The notes beneath the pieces are model-generated. The model was not told the DNA's origin. It was given only the letters and a program-made list of their open reading frames with translations, and made no database searches. DNA of 64,000 nt. Source: Jaltomata sinuosa (lineage: Eukaryota; Streptophyta; Magnoliopsida; Solanales; Solanaceae). Below, piece after piece: positions 45,219 through 55,655 of the stretch. Position 1 is the first letter of the stretch; each line of letters starts with the position of its first letter. The stretch lies in assembly GCA_003996215.1 (NCBI GenBank), contig QJPP01000002.1, positions 1,550,001-1,614,000 on the forward strand. Direction: 5' to 3'. The position numbers and the translations under genes were made by a program.

Positions 45219-45276
45219 TAGTGTAAATTGATTAATTAATTTTAACGATAAGATTAACTATCATAATGAAAAAGAA

Positions 45277-45814
45277 TTACTACTATATATAAGAGGTTGG
45301 CACCTCAATCTCAAGCAGGCAGCTCTTGGATAATGTGCCTGCTTGAACTGCCTATTTGCAGAGCCCTACTTTGAAAAATTTAATATTTTGTTCGTTTCAA
45401 TTTATTTCTCTTACTTTTCGTTTTAATAAATTATATATTTAATCAAAATATTCTGTTATGTATTTGATAATTACGTAAAAGATTTTATAAATCACAATAT
45501 AAAATTTTGGTTGACTCTCAAAATTGTATTAGTGTCACGTAAAAGGATAAAAATGACATAAAAAGTATTATAAATTACAATAATTATAAAAACAATGTAT
45601 AATAAATTTAGTGAATTTAAAAATATTATCTATGTAACATATATTGGGCATGTGCTGGCACGAGATTTTGTGTATATTCTTATATGAATTTCATTGGTCT
45701 AAATAAAATAATATATGCATAAAATAATAATGTATACATATCTAAATTAGACATATCTTACAATTTTCGAGTATTAATATTGGGCCCGTGCATAGCACAA
45801 TATTTTGTATCTAG
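45277..45814 (+). mobile_element. Helitron-like element, plus orientation
   Basis: The 3' end is a hairpin 'GTGCATAGCAC' followed by 'AATATTTTGTATCTAG' and T. The 5' end 'TACTATATATAAGAGGTTGG' is like the minus-strand neighbour but lacks a clean TC. Non-autonomous. Confidence 0.4.
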
Positions 45815-47253
45815 TATATGTTATATTTGATTTCATTGGCGAGAATATATGGTGTTTTTCTAAATTTATATTTTCATAGTATTTGGTTAATAATTTAATA
45901 ACGTTTTCGTCACTTAGTTATTGATAAATTTTAACTTTATTTTATTTTTTGTGATACTTGACTCGATATATTTAGCATCCAATTATGTGAAATGTGCATT
46001 TTTATCTTTTAGATCATAAATGATTATAAATTTTTCAAAATATTTAGCAATTTTTTCAAATATAAAATTTAAATAAAATTACTTAATTCTACTGAACCCA
46101 CAAATCATATACTATATCTACCCCTATCAATGCGAAAGGTTATTTATCTAGCTTTCGAAATTAAGCTAGTATTTTGGCATAGATTTTAAATTTTTATCTT
46201 CAAATATCAGTTTATGATCACAAAATTTGATCAGATTTTGAAAATCTAATCTTCAAATATTTTCAAATTCTCAAAAACTGACTTGAATCATTTTTTGGGG
46301 TCTTTAGTAATTTCACTCATGAAATTTTATTTTTTTAAAAAAGTAAAATGCATGTTCAAACACAATAATAAATTTTAAAAATAACAATTCTAAAAATTTA
46401 AATTTTTAACATTTTAATCTCAAAGTCTATAACCAAACGGGATTTCGGAAACCCCATAGAAAGAAATCAAAAATAGGATTTTATAATTCTTCTTTTTTCT
46501 TTTTTTTTTCTTGTGGGGGGGGCGGGGGTGGGTGGTATTTTTCATGCTTCAATTTATATAATTACTGGATACTTAATAATTATTTCAGACATTTGGTCAA
46601 CAGGAATCTTTTGGTAATAAACCAAATAAACAATAATTGCAGTTTTTTTTAATGTTTTGCTGTATCAATTTTTAATTGTCAATCTTTCAAATTTGAAATT
46701 TCAAAATTTTAAACATCTGAAGGATAGATCAGCATTTGCAAATATACTTAAATTACATGGAGTTAATATTATTTACAGTATTTAGTAGTAGTATGACATT
46801 TATGGATTTCTGGAATTTACTACTTTTACCATTCTTTTTTACTGACAGTTGGTAAAAAAAACTTATTTCTTTTCTCCTGACTGTTGGTAATTTTTATTTT
46901 TTTTGACAACCCTGACAGTTGGTAATTCACACATTAAAAACATTAAATATATTTCTCCTATAATAACTCACATAGGATTCTACTGTTCATATTTATTTGT
47001 CTACTAAATAAAAAAATATTTATTTATTTATTTTCTCTTATAATAACTCACATAGGACTCTACTGTCCACTTTTATTCGTCTATTAATTCAAAAAATAAC
47101 TCACTATTATTTAATTTCAAATTTATTTTTATTAGTAATAACAATCATTTCTAATATATTTTTAAGAATATTAAATTTTTATATTCAAAGATTACGTAAT
47201 AAAATCCTTGTGATTCGATCCTTTCTTGAACCTTGCACATAATAAAACTTTTA
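45815..47253. other. AT-rich upstream spacer of the AMT1 gene
   Basis: No gene. A MITE-like segment at about 46165-46440 ends with 'taaccaaacgggatttcgg'. A G-run (46515-46535) and a duplicated block near 46960-47060 ('tcttataataactcacatag' twice) are visible. Confidence 0.45.
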
Positions 47254-47475
47254 AGAGTCGTTTAGTTGGGAACAAATTATCCCGTGATTAGCTATCTCGA
47301 GATTAGTTATTTCATCATATATATGAGATAATTTATCCCATCATCATAATATAAATAGTGGATGATTAATCCCCCGATTAACTAATACCTCCAAAGTCCA
47401 ACCAAACGCAGGATAAGATAATCTTACATTTTATCTCGAGACTATCATATTTTATAACTCACACCAAATAACCCC
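47254..47475. mobile_element. PIF/Harbinger-like MITE in the AMT1 promoter
   Basis: 222 bp with ends 'AGAGTCGTTTAGTTGGGA' and (reverse strand) 'GGGGTTATTTGGTGTGA', flanked by TTA on both sides. The interior has inverted 'tctcgagat' strings. Its right end is about 195 bp upstream of the AMT1 TATA box. Confidence 0.6.
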
Positions 47476-47669
47476 TTATTGCATACTATGTAGTAATAAT
47501 AAAAATGTTATTCTAGTTACTTTTATTGTGTCAAATTAGTATTGGACAATTAAAAATAGAGGAAAGAAATAATAAATTATATTTAAATTTCTCCCTAAAA
47601 TAGATTCCAATATTTTTTTATTTTTTTTAAAAAAAAGAAAAGTCAAACTTCTCCCTTTGATTTGCTCTT

Positions 47670-47676
47670 TATAAAA
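47670..47676 (+). promoter_or_regulatory. TATA box of AMT1
   Basis: TATAAAA, about 140 bp upstream of the start codon, implying a 5' UTR of about 110 bases. Confidence 0.65.
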
Positions 47677-47792
47677 CAGTATCCTATCATACCTTTACCA
47701 CCTTCAACTTCCAACGACATTCTCCTTGAATCTCTCTCCCTTCTTCCTCCTTATAACCCCCCCGCCCCTCACCCACCCCACCTAAGCCACCA

Positions 47793-47815
47793 CCCCCACC
47801 CCCACCCCCACCCCC
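47793..47815 (+). repeat. four C5 runs abutting the AMT1 start codon
   Basis: Four runs of five C separated by single A residues end exactly at the ATG. The complementary strand has four G5 runs, a textbook G-quadruplex pattern. The surrounding leader (47757-47792) is also C-rich. Confidence 0.9.
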
Positions 47816-49294
47816 ATGGCTTGCTCCGTCGACCAACTGGCCCCCTTCCTGGGTCCCAACACCACCGACGCCGTAGCCGCCGCCACTTACATCTGTAACC
47901 AATTTTCCGATGTATCGGACAAATTCATCGATACCGGCTACGCAATCGACTCTACTTATCTACTCTTCTCCGCTTATCTTGTTTTCTCCATGCAGCTCGG
48001 TTTCGCTATGCTTTGCGCGGGCTCTGTCCGCGCAAAAAACACGATGAACATCATGCTTACCAATGTTCTCGATGCTGCGGCTGGTGGGCTTTTCTACTAT
48101 TTATTCGGGTTCGCCTTCGCTTGGGGAGGGCCCAGTAACGGATTCATCGGCAAGCATTTTTTTGGGCTCAAAGAGATCCCTTCTGACTTATTCGATTACA
48201 GTAATTTCCTTTATCAATGGGCTTTTGCTATCGCCGCCGCCGGTATTACCAGTGGTTCAATCGCCGAGAGGACGCAGTTTGTTGCTTATTTGATTTACTC
48301 CTCTTTTCTCACGGGCTTTGTTTACCCGGTTGTTTCTCATTGGTTTTGGTCTCCGGACGGGTGGGCCAGCCCGGGTAACACTTCGGATCTGTTGTTCGGG
48401 TCGGGCGTAATAGATTTTGCCGGGTCGGGTGTGGTTCATATGGTAGGTGGCATAGCCGGATTCTACGGGGCGTTAATCGAAGGCCCGAGGATCGGACGGT
48501 TCGATCATACGGGTCGGGCCGTCGCGCTCCGTGGGCACAGCGCTTCTCTTGTGGTTCTGGGTACCTTTTTGTTGTGGTTCGGGTGGTACGGGTTTAACCC
48601 GGGTTCATTTAACAAGATTTTAGTTACTTATGATGGTGTAAGCGGAGGGTATTATGGTCAATGGAGCGCTGTGGGCCGTACCGCGGTGACCACGACCTTA
48701 GCCGGTTGCACCGCGGCACTAACCACTCTATTCGGTAAGCGTATCCTTTCGGGTCATTGGAATGTTACAGACGTGTGTAACGGTTTGCTAGGCGGATTTG
48801 CAGCAATCACGGCTGGTTGCTCGGTAGTAGAGCCGTGGGCCGCGATCATATGTGGATTCGTAGCTGCATTAGTTTTAATCGGTTGTAACATGTTAGCTGA
48901 GAAATTCAGATACGACGATCCACTTGAAGCAGCACAACTACATGGTGGTTGTGGTGCATGGGGAATAATATTCACAGCCTTATTTGCCAAGGGTACGTAC
49001 GTGGATCAAGTATACCCGGGTAAACCGGGTCGGCCTCACGGGTTATTCATGGGAGGTGGTGGTAAACTACTCGGGGCTCATGTAATTCAGATTCTTGTGA
49101 TAGTCGGGTGGGTCACAGTTACAATGGGTCCACTTTTCTATATCCTTCACAAGTTCAAACTTCTTCGCATCTCTTCGGAGGACGAAATGGCAGGTATGGA
49201 TCTGACCCGACATGGTGGATTTGCTTATTATCATGAAGAAGATCACAAACAAGGAATGCAAATGAGGAGAATTGAACCAACAGGCTCAAGTTAG
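47816..49294 (+). CDS. AMT1: AMT1-family high-affinity ammonium transporter
   Basis: Intronless, 492 residues. AMT1 proteins are trimeric plasma-membrane channels or transporters for ammonium uptake, mainly in roots. Family signatures include 'MQLGFAMLCAGSVRAKNTMN', 'DFAGSGVVHMVGGIAGFYGA' (transporter signature with pore His), 'GRFDHTGRAVALRGHSA', 'FLLWFGWYGFNPGS', 'LHGGCGAWGIIF' (second pore His) and the C-terminal 'DEMAGMDLTRHGGFAY'. Thr464 in the last motif corresponds to the conserved Thr whose phosphorylation shuts the trimer in Arabidopsis AMT1;1. About eleven membrane helices fit the sequence. The start is fixed by the conserved 'MACSVDQLAPFLGP'. It resembles tomato AMT1;1 over its whole length. 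The coding part is much more GC-rich than the flanks. Confidence 0.97.
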   Translation: MACSVDQLAPFLGPNTTDAVAAATYICNQFSDVSDKFIDTGYAIDSTYLLFSAYLVFSMQLGFAMLCAGSVRAKNTMNIMLTNVLDAAAGGLFYYLFGFAFAWGGPSNGFIGKHFFGLKEIPSDLFDYSNFLYQWAFAIAAAGITSGSIAERTQFVAYLIYSSFLTGFVYPVVSHWFWSPDGWASPGNTSDLLFGSGVIDFAGSGVVHMVGGIAGFYGALIEGPRIGRFDHTGRAVALRGHSASLVVLGTFLLWFGWYGFNPGSFNKILVTYDGVSGGYYGQWSAVGRTAVTTTLAGCTAALTTLFGKRILSGHWNVTDVCNGLLGGFAAITAGCSVVEPWAAIICGFVAALVLIGCNMLAEKFRYDDPLEAAQLHGGCGAWGIIFTALFAKGTYVDQVYPGKPGRPHGLFMGGGGKLLGAHVIQILVIVGWVTVTMGPLFYILHKFKLLRISSEDEMAGMDLTRHGGFAYYHEEDHKQGMQMRRIEPTGSS

Positions 49295-49470
49295 AAGGAT
49301 AAAAAACATTATCTTTTAATTTATCGTATTTCCCTTTATGCCCTTTGAATGTTCTATTAGTAGTATTTGTTTTACATGATTAAAATTAGGGTATTTGTGG
49401 GGGGGAAATGTGGATTTTTTAGGGGTAAATGGGTGGTTGTCTTTGAAGATAATGTGAACATGGACTCTTT

Positions 49471-49473
49471 TTA

Positions 49474-49505
<32 letters not shown>

Positions 49506-49506
49506 G
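49471..49506. repeat. (TTA)n microsatellite in the AMT1 3' flank
   Basis: About eleven TTA units, roughly 180 bp after the stop codon, possibly within the 3' UTR. Confidence 0.9.
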
Positions 49507-49974
49507 TTTCTACCTTTGACTATAAATATTGCACTTATCTTTGTACATATGTATGTATTTATTCTTACCATTATTGTGTAACCGTCAAGATTGACTTGTC
49601 TTTTCTATTTCTCTATACTTTGATTATTGAAATTTCATTGACAAAAATGGTAGAGGAAAGGACATTTGGTACTTGCTACCACAAAAATTGCAAATACATA
49701 ATTACATACCTAACGTTTGATCATTGATTTAGTTAAAATTTAAAAAATTGAGTTTTTAAAGTTGTGTTGAAATAGTTAATACCATTATTTAAAAAATGCA
49801 GTCGACAAGAAGGAGTTATTCGGGTCAACTTTTAAGAAGAAACTATTAGAAATGACAAAAGGAAGAATGAAGAGGGACAATCTTAGTAGCTGAATTCTTA
49901 CATTGTTGACATGAGTTTGATTTTCTATCTTGTAATCTCTTCTCTTATTTCTTCTTCCCGGTCCCAGTTTTATT

Positions 49975-50193
49975 ACTCCTTTCATTTTAATTTATTTGAT
50001 TTATTTTTCTTTTTAGTCTGTTTAAAAAAGAATGACTTTGTTCTTTTTTAGCAACTCAGGTTTTAGATCACAATTTTAAAGAATATTTTTGTAATTTGAC
50101 ACATCTTTAATTTAAGACCATAAAATTTAATTTTTTTATGTAATTTTTTAAATTCTGTATCAAATCAAAATAGATCAAATAGATTAAAGAAAG
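49975..50193. mobile_element. decayed Stowaway-like MITE
   Basis: Begins 'CTCCTTTCATTTTAATTTAT' and contains 'tttagtctgtttaaaaaaga' and 'gacacatctttaatttaaga', matching 38407-38651 and 26968-27189. The right terminus has lost its GGAGGGAG. Confidence 0.65.
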
Positions 50194-50499
50194 TATTTTT
50201 TATTTTTATTTTTTTTTAAAAAAGAAGATAAAGAATGAAGAGATAAAAAGGAAGATTCAAATGTATCTCCTAAGTGTTAAGGGTGACCAAACACTTTTGT
50301 GTGAATGGAAGAGAATCTTGTGATTTGTGAATGCCAAAAAGATTGGAAAAAGGTGAAAAAAGAGGTGCAATTGATTTGATTTTTCTTTTGAATTAAATGC
50401 AACATTTTGTCTATGTGTGGGTACCCATAAAACCCATTATGGGCGTTATAAAGACGTGTCTTTTTTCATGTTTTCTTTTTGACAATTTGGTGGTGTCAT

Positions 50500-50795
50500 A
50501 TTAGTGTTCGAGATTTATGGCTTTCGTCTGTGCGAAAGTGAATTTGTAGCAATCACGATTTAGAGTCGTTATTATATTATATGGTAAAAATTATTTCTTT
50601 TGAGCACTTGTAAGTTGTAACGTTATAAATAGGAGTTAGGAGGAGAACAAATTAATAAGCTAATGCTAATTAACACCTTTTATGAATAGATTTGATCTCA
50701 ATAATTATATCTAACAAGTTTTGTTGAAATTTTAAAGTGTAAATTGAAAATGAGAAAAGATACCTTTTAAATTGTACCAAAAATGTTCTATGTTC
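50500..50795. repeat. copy 1 of a duplication downstream of AMT1
   Basis: Blocks 'cgagatttatgg', 'aattaacacct', 'tctaacaagttttgttg' and 'aaaatgagaaaagatac' recur in the same order at 51900-52980. Confidence 0.75.
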
Positions 50796-51213
50796 TGCTT
50801 TCTTTGGAGACTAAATTTTTGAATTTTCTCTTTTGTTTGAAGATATAAAAACTTCACCTACTTAATTTGTTTGTTTATATTCGATTTGAAGATATAAAAA
50901 CTTCATCGTTTTATTAAATTTGGTTAAAGAAAAGGAAAAAAGAAAGATAATAAGTTTGTTTGCGGAGGTGAAATCAGAGTTACAGTTAAGAGCTTGACAT
51001 AATTTAATAACTTTATTCATAAATCAACATATATTTTTTTTAAATACATTGATAAACTCAAAATTCTAGATTCATTTTAATTTATAGTATATATTTTTTA
51101 GCTAATTTATTGAACAATCTGTTATAGTACACTAGAATAATTGTAAGGTATTGAGTAATTTGCTTGTCTAAGATTGGAGTTTATTTATTTTGAATTCTCC
51201 TCTAGTTTATATT

Positions 51214-51317
51214 ATTTGAGGTATCTTAGTAATATTGTAGTTCGGAGAATCCCTAAGCTGTAATGAGATTGGAACTTTGGATTCTCCGAACTACAAAATT
51301 ACTAAGATACCTCAAAT
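51214..51317. repeat. near-perfect inverted repeat, 39-bp arms
   Basis: Arms 51214-51252 and 51279-51317 are complementary at 38 of 39 positions, separated by 26 bases. A transcript from either strand would form a long hairpin. Flanks show no transposon ends. Confidence 0.95.
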
Positions 51318-51500
51318 ATTCAACCAATCTCCTGGGATACTTGTCATTTTCATTATTATGCTCCTTTCAATTTTAAAAAGCTTCTGGAGAAGTATTTTTA
51401 TTTTTATTTCTATTTTTATTTTTATTTTATTTTTTGAAGAAAAAAAACTCGCTTTATTTGGTTTGAAATTAAACACCTTTAATGAGTCAAGTAAATGGTA

Positions 51501-51653
51501 CTCTCTTCGTTCCTAAATAAGTGATTATATTGGTTATGTAAATAAGGATAAATTTGAAGAATATGATCAATTTATTCTTGAAAGCCTAAATGATCACTTA
51601 TTTAGGAACAAAATAAAAAGGCAAAATAATCACGTATTTAGAAACGGAGGGAG
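51501..51653. mobile_element. Stowaway-like MITE, 153 bp
   Basis: Ends 'CTCTCTTCGTTCCTAAATAA' and (reverse strand) 'CTCCCTCCGTTTCTAAATAC', flanked by TA (51499-51500, 51654-51655). Confidence 0.85.
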
Positions 51654-52013
51654 TAGTAACTACTTTTACTTCAAACTTTACTTTTGAAAAATTTGTAACA
51701 ACTAAAAATTGATGCTTTCTAAATCAACACACCAATTCTTTTTATAAAATTAAAAAAAATTACTTTGTGGACAAATTTCACAAAGTCTCCTTTTCATAAA
51801 ATTACATGTACCACACATATTCAAGACGCGTGAGATAATAACTACTTTTACTTCAGACTTTACTTTTCATTTCACATAAAAGTTTGTAACAAAGCGCGTG
51901 TACGAGATTTATGAATTTTTTTCGGAAGTGAAACTCTAGTAATCAAGACTTGAATCACTATTGTATATAGTATGGTGAAAGTCGTCTTTGTCCATACTTC
52001 TAATGATCTATTA

Positions 52014-52805
52014 CTCTCTCTGTTCATTTTTACTTATTCAACAACAACAACAACAACAATATACCCAGTGTATTCTCACAGCGTGGGGTCTGGGGAGGGT
52101 AGAGTGTACGCAGTCCATACCACTACCTCAGAGGTGAGGTAGAGAGACTGTTTCCGATAGACCTCCGGCTCAAGACAAAACAGTCTAAAAATAGGCTAAA
52201 AATAACGTAACAATAATACAGAATAAAAATACAAATAAAAGTACAAGATAAAACTAGGGAAGGAAATTATGAACCTAGAACAGGTAAGAAAATAGATCAC
52301 AACCTGTCTACGGAAACTAGGGAAGGATAGGAAAGATAGAGGTATAAAGTGGAACAAAAGAAGAGAATAATAAGATAAATTAATAGGTCAAAAAAGAAAA
52401 CTCTCTTTCTCCACTATCCTTCCTTTTTCACTTTTTAAAAGAACAAAAAATGAAAAGAATTCTACCTCTCCCTTCATTTTCTTTCCTTCCTCACTATCCA
52501 AACAAAGAACAAAAGAGCAGATAAGACAAGTGAATTTGTAATCAGAGTCCATACTTCTAGTGAATTTTTACTTATTCAGTATATTAAAAATAAATGTCCA
52601 ACAATACTTGTTCAATTTAAAAAATCAATGGACAATTTATCATTTTGTATCTATTTTACTCTTGCTATTAAATACTATTCATTACTTAATATATTTTTCA
52701 AAGCATTAAATTCAAAGGGTGATATAGTAAAATTATTCCATAATTTATTATTTGTTAACGTATATGCCAAATCAATAGTAAACAAGTAAAAATAGACAGA
52801 GGGAG
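52014..52805. mobile_element. Stowaway-like MITE carrying a nested TS-type insertion
   Basis: Ends 'CTCTCTCTGTTCATTTTTAC' and (reverse strand) 'CTCCCTCTGTCTATTTTTAC'. The second half (52583-52805) matches relatives at 40140-40383. A TS-type tail and its upstream sequence lie inside and are flanked by a repeated 'atttttacttattca' (about 52026-52040 and 52567-52581). Confidence 0.75.
52041..52265 (-). repeat. TS-type retroelement 3' end, minus orientation
   Basis: Plus strand starts with about six CAA, then 'tatacccagtgtattctcac', 'ggggtctggggagggtagag', 'acgcagtccataccactacc', 'gaggtagagagactgtttcc'. Well preserved, close to the copies at 39540 and 61085. Confidence 0.85.
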
Positions 52806-52980
52806 CATTACGTTATAGATAGAGGGTTGGAAGAGAACAAGTTAATGGACTAATGCTGATTAACACCCCTTATAGATAGATCCAATCTCAATAATTATTT
52901 CTAACAAGTTTTGTTGGGGTTTTAAGGTGTAAATGAAAAATGAGAAAAGATACATTTTAAATTGCACCAAAAAGCCATCT

Positions 52981-55103
52981 TTTAGATTGCATCTCTTCAT
53001 TCCAATTTTTTATTGCCTATAAATTCACATGTTTTGTCTTGGTTTGTTACACTGAAACACCAAATTTGCATTGTTTTTAATATAAAATAAGTGATGTGTA
53101 ATTTGCTCCATTTATTGTGTGAATTTAATTATAAATTTTTAATTATAAACATCTACAAATATTTAATTATAAATTTAATTATAAAATTAATATATTAATT
53201 TTAGATGTTATATAAATTTCAAAATAGGCTTTGCATTGTGTGAATTTAAATTTAATCGAGCTTCAATACGAATATCGAACACCAAATAGAAAAAATATTT
53301 GCTTTGGCCCCTCCTATTTTGACCAATTCCTAGGAAACAATCAAAAGAAAAATCTTGTGGTTATGACTTATGTACAAGTACTTATCTAGCTAGCACTTTC
53401 GATTATTTGGTTTATTCTACCTAATTAACTTATGAAATCTAATCATTAATTACCAAACTAATATCTATTTTATTCATAAAGATATTAAGATATCAAATAT
53501 TGTCTTTTTCAAATATGAAAGTGTTGGCTGACGTTCTTGTCAATCAATACATTATAAGGAGGTTCACACCATCTTATGTTCGAGAAATATCTATGAATAG
53601 CTCTCGAATCATAGAAAAAAAATATACTCACAATCTTAATAAATAAAATCATTTTTTGTTCATTTATTTTGTAATTGCAATTTATTTTTTATAACACTGT
53701 TCTAATGAATGAACTTAGGAATGGAGTCATTCTTCTTCTTAATTTGTATCACTTCAGTTTATAGGGTCCTTAAGAAAAAGGACTCTAATTATGTGAGGGG
53801 TCATTGGTTCGCGGGATAAGGTGGATATTTCAGTACTAAATTTATATCATATTTAGTTGATGATATAAATTTATTCGACATGATATAAATCTCATACTAA
53901 ACTTAATTTAGAGATTATAATTTTAAAATTATAATCACGAGATAATTTAATATGTGCATCAAATCACCTATGACTACTTTTTTGTGGAATTTGTAAAGCT
54001 ATTTTACATTTATTAATTACACATTAATAAGTTCATATCTTTAAAGTTGAAAGGACTTGAAGCCTTTTGTGTAATAATGAAGTCTTCCAACTATTATTTT
54101 AAAAATTAAATTGCCTATCCCAAAGTTGACTTGAATAATTCAATGCAATTAATTTGATATGTTTAAGTTATGTATATACATTTGATGTTGATAGTTATAC
54201 CTATATATTATCTTACTACAATTTAATATGTAAAATATCTATATAAGGTTCAAAATTTAAACTCGATAAATATGGGGAATATGTTTTTGGGGGATTTCAC
54301 ATTTGCAAACCTTTAAAAAGATACTGAATAATTTCGCATGTATTCCAAAATAGTTATCGTGTTTCGCTTCCGAGAGTCTCTTTGACTAATTTTCAAACTA
54401 AATTATATTAGATTAATTTAATATTTTAAATTAAAATTTGAATATTTAAAAATTATACGAAAAGTACTATGTGTTGCAAAATAAATTCATATCAATATTA
54501 TGAAAAATACATTTTAAAATGTCGGTCAAAGTTTATATTACTTGACTCTCAAAAAGAAAATTGTGACAAGTAAAAAGGAACGGAAGAAGTATTATTTTTG
54601 GTTAATTAATAAATTGAGTGGAATATTTGACTTGATTAGTTGTTGAGCATTATGTTTAATATTTGTATAGTAGTTATGAAAAAATCAATAAGCTCAAAGT
54701 GTCAACTAGAAAAATTGTTATAAAAAAACTTCATTTCAACAATCTTTGTACTTTGCAGTACAAAGCAGGTAGTGATTGTTTATTAACAGCAATATAGTGA
54801 AGTAAGAATGATGTCATCACTTCATATAAATATAAAATAAAAGCACAAATCAGAAATCTTAACAAAAACCAAAAATAGGGACTTTTTTGGGGAAAATTTA
54901 TTCACACGCGGTGTTTATATCAAATAAGTAATTAATTAATTAATTCATGATATGTGTAACGTTAATGACGAAAGACAAATCGATAACTACATGTCAAAAC
55001 TAAAAGAAAAATTGACAGACTTTTAAGCAGATAAGCTTATGAATAAAAGGTGCATGTGACTAAGGGTGAGCATAGTACGGTATTGTTTTAGTTTTGTGAT
55101 TGT
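52981..55103. other. AT-rich spacer
   Basis: No gene. A MITE-like palindromic segment with 'gatataaat' inversions is visible at about 53800-53965, without clear ends. Confidence 0.4.
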
Positions 55104-55108
55104 GATTT

Positions 55109-55650
55109 TGTTGTGAATCAATTGTCTCACATCAGATAAAAAAAGAAATGTCAATTGGTTTATAAGCTAAATGAGTTCTCCCATCTATTAGACTAGTCGT
55201 TTGGATTGGGCTCTTTCATTTGGTTTGTAACATTGGTGCTTTCATTGAGAGTGGGGATCACGACTCGGAGTGGTGGCCTGGACCCAAGAGGGGTGCCAAT
55301 CGTGACCAATGAGAACTCGGAGTGGTGGCCTGGACGCCAGGAGTGCTGGCCTGGACCCAAAAAGGGGTGCCAGTCGTGACCAACTGAGCCAGTCGTGACC
55401 AATGAGAACTCGGAGTGGTGGCCTGGACGCCAGGAATGGTGCCTGGACCCAAAAAGGGGTGCCAGCCGTGACCAACTGGGTCAGTCGTGACCAATGAGGT
55501 CGTTGGTTCTCAAGCGAGGGTGATTGTTGTGAACCAATTGTTTCACATCGGATAAAAAAGAAAAATGTCAATTGATTTATAAGCTAAATGAGTTCTCCCA
55601 CCTATTAGACTAGTCTTTTTGGGTTGGTCTCTTCCATTTGATTTGTAAAA
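55109..55650 (+). mobile_element. TRIM (terminal-repeat retrotransposon in miniature)
   Basis: 542 bp. LTRs at 55109-55232 and 55525-55650 start TGTTGTGAA and are about 90% alike. The pair is flanked by a perfect 5-bp duplication GATTT (55104-55108, 55651-55655). A likely primer-binding site 'TTGGTGCTTTCATTGAG' follows the first LTR, and a purine-rich 'gcgagggtga' precedes the second. The interior encodes no protein and consists mostly of a 93-bp tandem repeat. Orientation is set by the PBS. Confidence 0.9.
55263..55500. repeat. 93-bp tandem repeat inside the TRIM
   Basis: About 2.5 units of 'gaactcggagtggtggcctg', 'acccaaaaaggggtgccag' and 'cgtgaccaactg', period 93 bp (anchors at 55311 and 55404). 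It is much more GC-rich than the surroundings. Confidence 0.9.
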
Positions 55651-55655
55651 GATTT

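Larger units (their letters stand above)
51895..52980. repeat. copy 2 of the duplication, with nested insertions
   Basis: Collinear with 50500-50795 on both sides of a 792-bp insert (52014-52805). The join in copy 1 is 'taacgttataaatagg'; here 'cattacgttatagatag' resumes after the insert. Confidence 0.75.

Noticed and set aside
47687..47902. Gly-rich minus-strand reading frame over the AMT1 leader
   Set aside because: It is the complement of the C-rich leader and the start of AMT1. The composition is purely due to the C-runs.
55242..55571. Minus-strand frames rich in 'GSRPPLRV' and 'SHWSRL' repeats
   Set aside because: They translate the 93-bp tandem repeat inside a TRIM element. No start context or homology supports a protein.
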